This document shows, piece after piece, positions 25,776-27,034 of a DNA stretch of 27,034 nt (position 1 is the stretch's first letter; each line of letters begins with the position of its first letter). The position numbers were made by a program, and so were the translations under genes. The DNA is from Planctomycetota bacterium (lineage in GTDB: Bacteria; Planctomycetota; Planctomycetia; Isosphaerales; Isosphaeraceae), in NCBI GenBank assembly GCA_021778575.1, contig JAJYCH010000001.1, positions 1 to 27,034 on the forward strand, in the 5' to 3' direction. The notes below the pieces were generated by a model, which saw only the letters and a list, made by a program, of their open reading frames with translations, was not told the origin of the DNA and made no database searches.

Positions 25776-26432
25776 GCCATCCGGCGAAAGTTCGCGATCG
25801 AAGTCGCCCGCCGTCGTCATCGGACCTCCGAGGAGCACGAGCGAATCCTCGATCGGCTCCACGAAGATGCCACCCGGCTCTGGCGGATCGTCGAAGCATT
25901 GTTCTTTCTTGCCCGGGCCGACGCCGAGGCCGAACTACCCGACCTGGAACGCCTCGACCTGTCCGTCTGGGCCGCCGATCACTCGCTGGCCTGGTCCGGC
26001 CACGAACGGGGAGCCGATCTCTGCTTCGAGGAAAACAACGGGGATTCGCCCTGGACCCAGGCGCACCGTCCGCTTCTCGGCCAGTTGCTGGATATCCTGC
26101 TGGAAAACGCCTGCAAGTACAGCAAACCGGGCACACCGATCATCGTCATCGCCTGGCGCGAAAACGATGGGGTCCTGCTGGCGGTTTCGGACCAGGGTTG
26201 CGGGATTCCGGCCGAGGACATCCTGCGGATTTTCGAGTCGTTCTATCGGACCGAGTCAGCTCGTCGGCTCGGCTTTCCGGGAGTCGGTCTGGGTCTGGCC
26301 GTCGCCCATCGGATCGTCGTGGCTCACCGGGGCACCATCACCGTGGAAAGCAAGCCCGGTTGCGGGAGCCGCTTCGTCGTTTGCCTCCCCTGGTCGCCCG
26401 AGGGCGGTCAGAGGATTTTGACATCAAGATAA
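25776..26432 (+). pseudogene. truncated sensor histidine kinase (ATP-binding domain only)
   Basis: 218 codons open from immediately after the ATPase stop, in the same frame. The first part (AIRRKFAIEVARRRH, then ILDRLHEDATRLWRIVEALF and LARADAEAE) matches the dimerisation helices of CusS/heavy-metal-type sensor kinases just downstream of the phospho-acceptor H-box; the His itself, HAMP, membrane and sensor parts are absent. The HATPase domain is complete: N-box LLDILLENACKYS, G1 DQGCGIP, F-box IFESFYRTE, G2 GVGLGLAVAHRIV. No ATG or clear ribosome site precedes it (only a TTG at 25899). Most likely a 5'-deleted kinase gene. Alternatively, translation by reinitiation or TGA readthrough would give a free or ABC-fused ATP-binding domain. 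No cognate response regulator lies nearby. Confidence 0.75.
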
Positions 26433-26611
26433 ACAAGCCGGTGGTCCGAGCCGGCGGCCTTCGGGGTCATGACGACGAGCCGGGGGAGATCGACCTTGCC
26501 ATCAGTTCCCTCGCCGTGATGAATCTTGTCACTCATCGCTTGCAGAGAATCGTCCTGAATGTCGCCTGGTCCGAAAAGAGCGAGCGAAAGCACGGAAAGA
26601 GCAAGAATCAC
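26408..26611 (-). CDS. short exported protein, possibly a deleted endonuclease/phosphatase-like gene
   Basis: 67 aa from GTG 26611 with GGGAG about 8 nt upstream. It starts with a short hydrophobic segment (MILALSVLSLALFGPG) like a signal peptide and ends AAGSDHRLVYLDVKIL. The SDHR-x-V-x-x-D-V ending resembles the C-terminal motif of the endonuclease/exonuclease/phosphatase (EEP) superfamily, where SDH carries a catalytic His. A whole EEP domain needs about 250 residues, so this may be a signal peptide joined to the last ~45 residues by an internal deletion. It could also be a genuine short secreted protein. Its 3' end overlaps the convergent kinase remnant by 25 bp. The family link is tentative. 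Confidence 0.45.
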   Translation of the reverse strand: MILALSVLSLALFGPGDIQDDSLQAMSDKIHHGEGTDGKVDLPRLVVMTPKAAGSDHRLVYLDVKIL

Positions 26612-26680
26612 CGGTCATCTCCCGGATCGAGTCAGAGCGGTCAAGGATGCTCACGGAGGCTATCCTCTGAAAGGATGCGT

Positions 26681-27034
26681 TTACTTGATCTGCTCGACTC
26701 GATCGAGCACGGATTTTACCGCGGTCCAGAGCGTGAGCCAGTCGGTTCTTTCTTCGGCCGGGAGCTTGTCGAGTTCGGCCTGCTCTCTGAGGCCGGAGAG
26801 TTCCGGCTCGCTCTGCCATTTGTTCAGAATTTTGCGGACCGGGTCGCGGAACCGTGTCGGGTCACCGTTCAACGCCTTGCCCCAGACGTCAAGGTCGGCC
26901 CGCAGCCATTCTCTCGCCTTCCGACGCCATCGTGTCCGCTCGGCTTCGTCGAGCGCGTCGCCCTCGCCCCGGCCGGCCAGGGCGGCGGCACATGCGGCGT
27001 TGTAGCGGTGTCCCGAGCGATCCTCCGCCAGTTC
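26681..27034 (-). CDS. C-terminal end of a kinase/TPR-like protein, 5'-partial
   Basis: The frame is open from the last base of the window to the TAA at 26681 (117 residues); the gene begins beyond the edge. It reads GHRYNAACAAALAGRGEGDA, then ERTRWRRKAREWLRADL, then DPVRKILNKWQSEPELSGLR, ending VLDRVEQIK. The YNAACxxALAG plus RxxWRRxAxxWLRADL pattern is, from family memory, the usual C-terminus of large planctomycete Ser/Thr kinases with TPR repeats, where the last TPR is followed by this helical tail. No catalytic part is inside the window, so kinase identity is inferred from the tail alone. Confidence 0.75.
   Translation of the reverse strand, partial: ELAEDRSGHRYNAACAAALAGRGEGDALDEAERTRWRRKAREWLRADLDVWGKALNGDPTRFRDPVRKILNKWQSEPELSGLREQAELDKLPAEERTDWLTLWTAVKSVLDRVEQIK

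Overview
The window comes from a GC-rich planctomycete, most likely of the Isosphaeraceae type (Singulisphaera, Isosphaera, Paludisphaera and relatives). That placement rests on gene content. There is a DUF1587/1595/1592/1588/1585 haem-binding protein paired with a DUF1552 protein, DUF1559 prepilin-like proteins with the H-x9-DG C-terminus, an ECF sigma factor coupled to a Ser/Thr kinase, DUF1583-type ectodomains, and carboxypeptidase-regulatory-domain surface proteins. The genus is inferred and was not tested.

Layout. 1-5386 (+): the 3' part of a very long DUF1592-family cytochrome-like gene, then a Tat-exported DUF1552 protein. 5418-12162 (-): an ECF sigma factor (12162-11590), a Ser/Thr kinase with a DUF1583-like ectodomain (11576-9591), a membrane protein carrying the same kind of ectodomain (9551-about 8435), a 5'-truncated DUF1559 gene joined to it out of frame, and a large secreted carboxypeptidase-regulatory-domain protein. 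12163-13600: a gene-poor stretch with a 75-aa hydrophilic protein (+) and a ~69-aa putative ribbon-helix-helix DNA-binding protein (-). 13601-15964 (+): a soluble three-PAS hybrid histidine kinase with a receiver domain.

16211-22395 (+) is the most unusual region. It holds a small Cys-containing secreted protein, a secreted tandem AhpD-like (CMD) protein, a full-length DUF1559 prepilin, a small lipoprotein, and an 857-aa secreted protein. The last joins EF-hands, an iodothyronine-deiodinase-like thioredoxin domain (Cys in place of Sec) and a second copy of the tandem AhpD module. It looks like an exported thiol-redox module, but no substrate can be read from sequence. It is followed by a 106-aa coiled-coil protein built from I-x-x-N-Q heptads (22528-22848).

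23144-25775 (+) is a translationally coupled NrtA/SsuA/TauA-type ABC importer: binding protein, permease, ATPase. Directly behind the ATPase stop, in the same frame, lies a histidine-kinase remnant that keeps the ATP-binding domain but lacks the phospho-acceptor His. On the minus strand the window ends with a short exported ORF and the 3' end of a kinase/TPR-like gene that continues past the edge.

I saw no tRNA, rRNA, CRISPR array, transposase, integrase or prophage gene. The signs of rearrangement are the out-of-frame DUF1583/DUF1559 junction, the headless histidine kinase and possibly the short ORF at 26408-26611.
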